Positions 5,243 to 6,046 of a DNA stretch of 6,046 nt are shown here, in pieces. The position numbers and the translations under genes were made by a program. The stretch is from Planctomycetota bacterium (GTDB lineage Bacteria; Planctomycetota; Phycisphaerae; Sedimentisphaerales; Anaerohalosphaeraceae). The notes beneath the pieces were generated by a model, which was not told where the DNA came from, searched no databases, and saw only the letters and a list, made by a program, of their open reading frames with translations. Position 1 is the stretch's first letter, and each line of letters opens with the position of its first letter. The stretch covers positions 1 through 6,046 of the forward strand of contig DAOVVQ010000238.1 in the NCBI GenBank assembly GCA_030637065.1, read 5' to 3'.

Positions 5243-6046
5243 TCACAGATAATACTCCACAAGATAATTCTTCGCCATGAGCAACTGCTTGATGCGGGCA
5301 ACCGCCAGAGACTGGACCTTGAGATTGTCGACCTGAAGGGCAACCTTACTGCGCGTAAATTCGTTGACACCGATATTGATCACAAGACAGTCGTTGGGCT
5401 GATTGAGCGTGTTTAGCATCTCAAGCTCATAGTCATCCAGATCGCTGATCGTCGTAATCAGGATCATCCCCGCATCGGTAAACAGATGCGATATTTCGCC
5501 TAACTGCTTGATATATTCGTCACGGTGGCCGATATCGCTGGAGTCGGCGCCGGTATCGAGCAGGGTGTCGGAGAGCCCGAGATAATAAACATGCCGCCCG
5601 CTGCCGAAGAGGTCCTCTTCGAGCGCCTTGGCCAGCCGCTTCTTGCCGGCCCCGACAGCACCGCAGAGCAGAACCAGCGTCGAACTCTGATTGTACCGCC
5701 CCTTGCGCATATCCGCCGTTATCCCGCTTCGGTCCCAGCTCTTTTCACGCTGCTGAACATGCTCGACGATCCGGCTTGTCGCGGTATCGATCGTGTCAAG
5801 CACCACCCCGCCGCCGGCGATCTCGTACTTATCGATGATCACGAACCGGCCCGTCTCGGCGATCTTAGTCGAAACGTCGCACGCAACGGGCTTTAGCGTC
5901 TCCAAAATGCACTCGGCGACATCATGCCGCTCGATCTGCTGACGATTGGAATCTGTTGTTAGTTCCGAGGCATCCAGAACCGTAACGACATCACGAAGCC
6001 AGACCGCAGTCCGCACACCGGCTAACTTGAGCTTATAACGCTTGCC
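5243..6046 (-). CDS. cysN: CysN C-terminal domain fused to degenerate CysC-like domain (partial, 5' end outside window)
   Basis: The last 267 residues of a larger protein; the frame stays open to the right edge, so the GTG at 6016 is internal. Counting from the edge, residues 1-85 match the final beta-barrel of CysN, the GTPase subunit of sulfate adenylyltransferase, with GKRYKLKLAG at the edge and ETGRFVIIDKYEIAGGGV near the end. Residues about 95-267 match an APS kinase (CysC) fold, as in NodQ/CysNC fusions: a P-loop GAVGAGKK (129-136) and FTDAGMILIT (189-198). The kinase motifs are eroded: the P-loop Ser/Thr is Lys136, the DGD-x2-R motif is absent after the YYLGLSD strand, and the ISP(F/Y)R motif is replaced by ISDLDDYE. 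So the adenylyltransferase role is likely if the GTPase domain is intact, while PAPS synthesis is doubtful. CysD is not in the window. Its stop lies 137 bp before metY. Confidence 0.85.
   Translation of the reverse strand, partial: GKRYKLKLAGVRTAVWLRDVVTVLDASELTTDSNRQQIERHDVAECILETLKPVACDVSTKIAETGRFVIIDKYEIAGGGVVLDTIDTATSRIVEHVQQREKSWDRSGITADMRKGRYNQSSTLVLLCGAVGAGKKRLAKALEEDLFGSGRHVYYLGLSDTLLDTGADSSDIGHRDEYIKQLGEISHLFTDAGMILITTISDLDDYELEMLNTLNQPNDCLVINIGVNEFTRSKVALQVDNLKVQSLAVARIKQLLMAKNYLVEYYL

Noticed and set aside
5095..5370. 91-residue minus-strand frame spanning the intergenic region
   Set aside because: It overlaps the end of the CysN-CysC gene in another frame and the start of metY, with no recognisable domain; the real frame there is clear.
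5168..5416. 82-residue plus-strand frame in the intergenic region and CysC domain
   Set aside because: More than half is antisense to the CysC domain, the rest crosses the inverted repeats, and no family pattern is seen.

Overview
All five complete genes and one partial gene in this window lie on the minus strand. They form one sulfur-assimilation locus, read from right (about 6046) to left (97). In transcription order they are: the 3' part of a CysN-type sulfate adenylyltransferase subunit fused to a degenerate CysC (APS kinase-like) domain; a 137-bp intergenic stretch; a MetY-family O-acetylhomoserine sulfhydrylase; a ThiS-like sulfur-carrier protein; a ThiF/MoeB-like E1 activating enzyme; a JAMM (M67) metallopeptidase; and a large siroheme sulfite reductase with a C-terminal TusA domain. 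The last five genes are separated by 3 nt or less, or overlap, and each has a Shine-Dalgarno sequence at usable distance, so they look like one operon. The first 96 bp hold no gene, only tandem inverted repeats.

The set metY-carrier-E1-JAMM-sir matches the gene content of the protein-thiocarboxylate homocysteine pathway described in Wolinella succinogenes (MetY, HcyS, HcyF, HcyD, Sir). Inferred flow: sulfite is reduced to sulfide by the reductase. The JAMM protease trims the carrier, whose sequence ends Gly-Gly-Leu-Asn, to expose Gly-Gly. The E1 adenylates that C terminus and it becomes a thiocarboxylate. MetY then uses the carrier-bound sulfur to turn O-acetylhomoserine into homocysteine. 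The upstream CysN-CysC fusion suggests the sulfur can start from sulfate. No APS/PAPS reductase or cysD is visible; they could lie beyond the right edge.

Points worth attention are: the two residues after Gly-Gly on the carrier; glycine codons of the carrier doubling as the ribosome binding site of the next gene; two complete cysteine quartets in the reductase; the reductase-TusA fusion with an unassigned middle domain; and the loss of APS kinase motifs in the CysC domain.

The content suggests a sulfur-assimilating, probably anaerobic bacterium with moderately high GC. Planctomycetota (Phycisphaerae-like) is a weak guess from overall impression; the window has no taxonomic marker.
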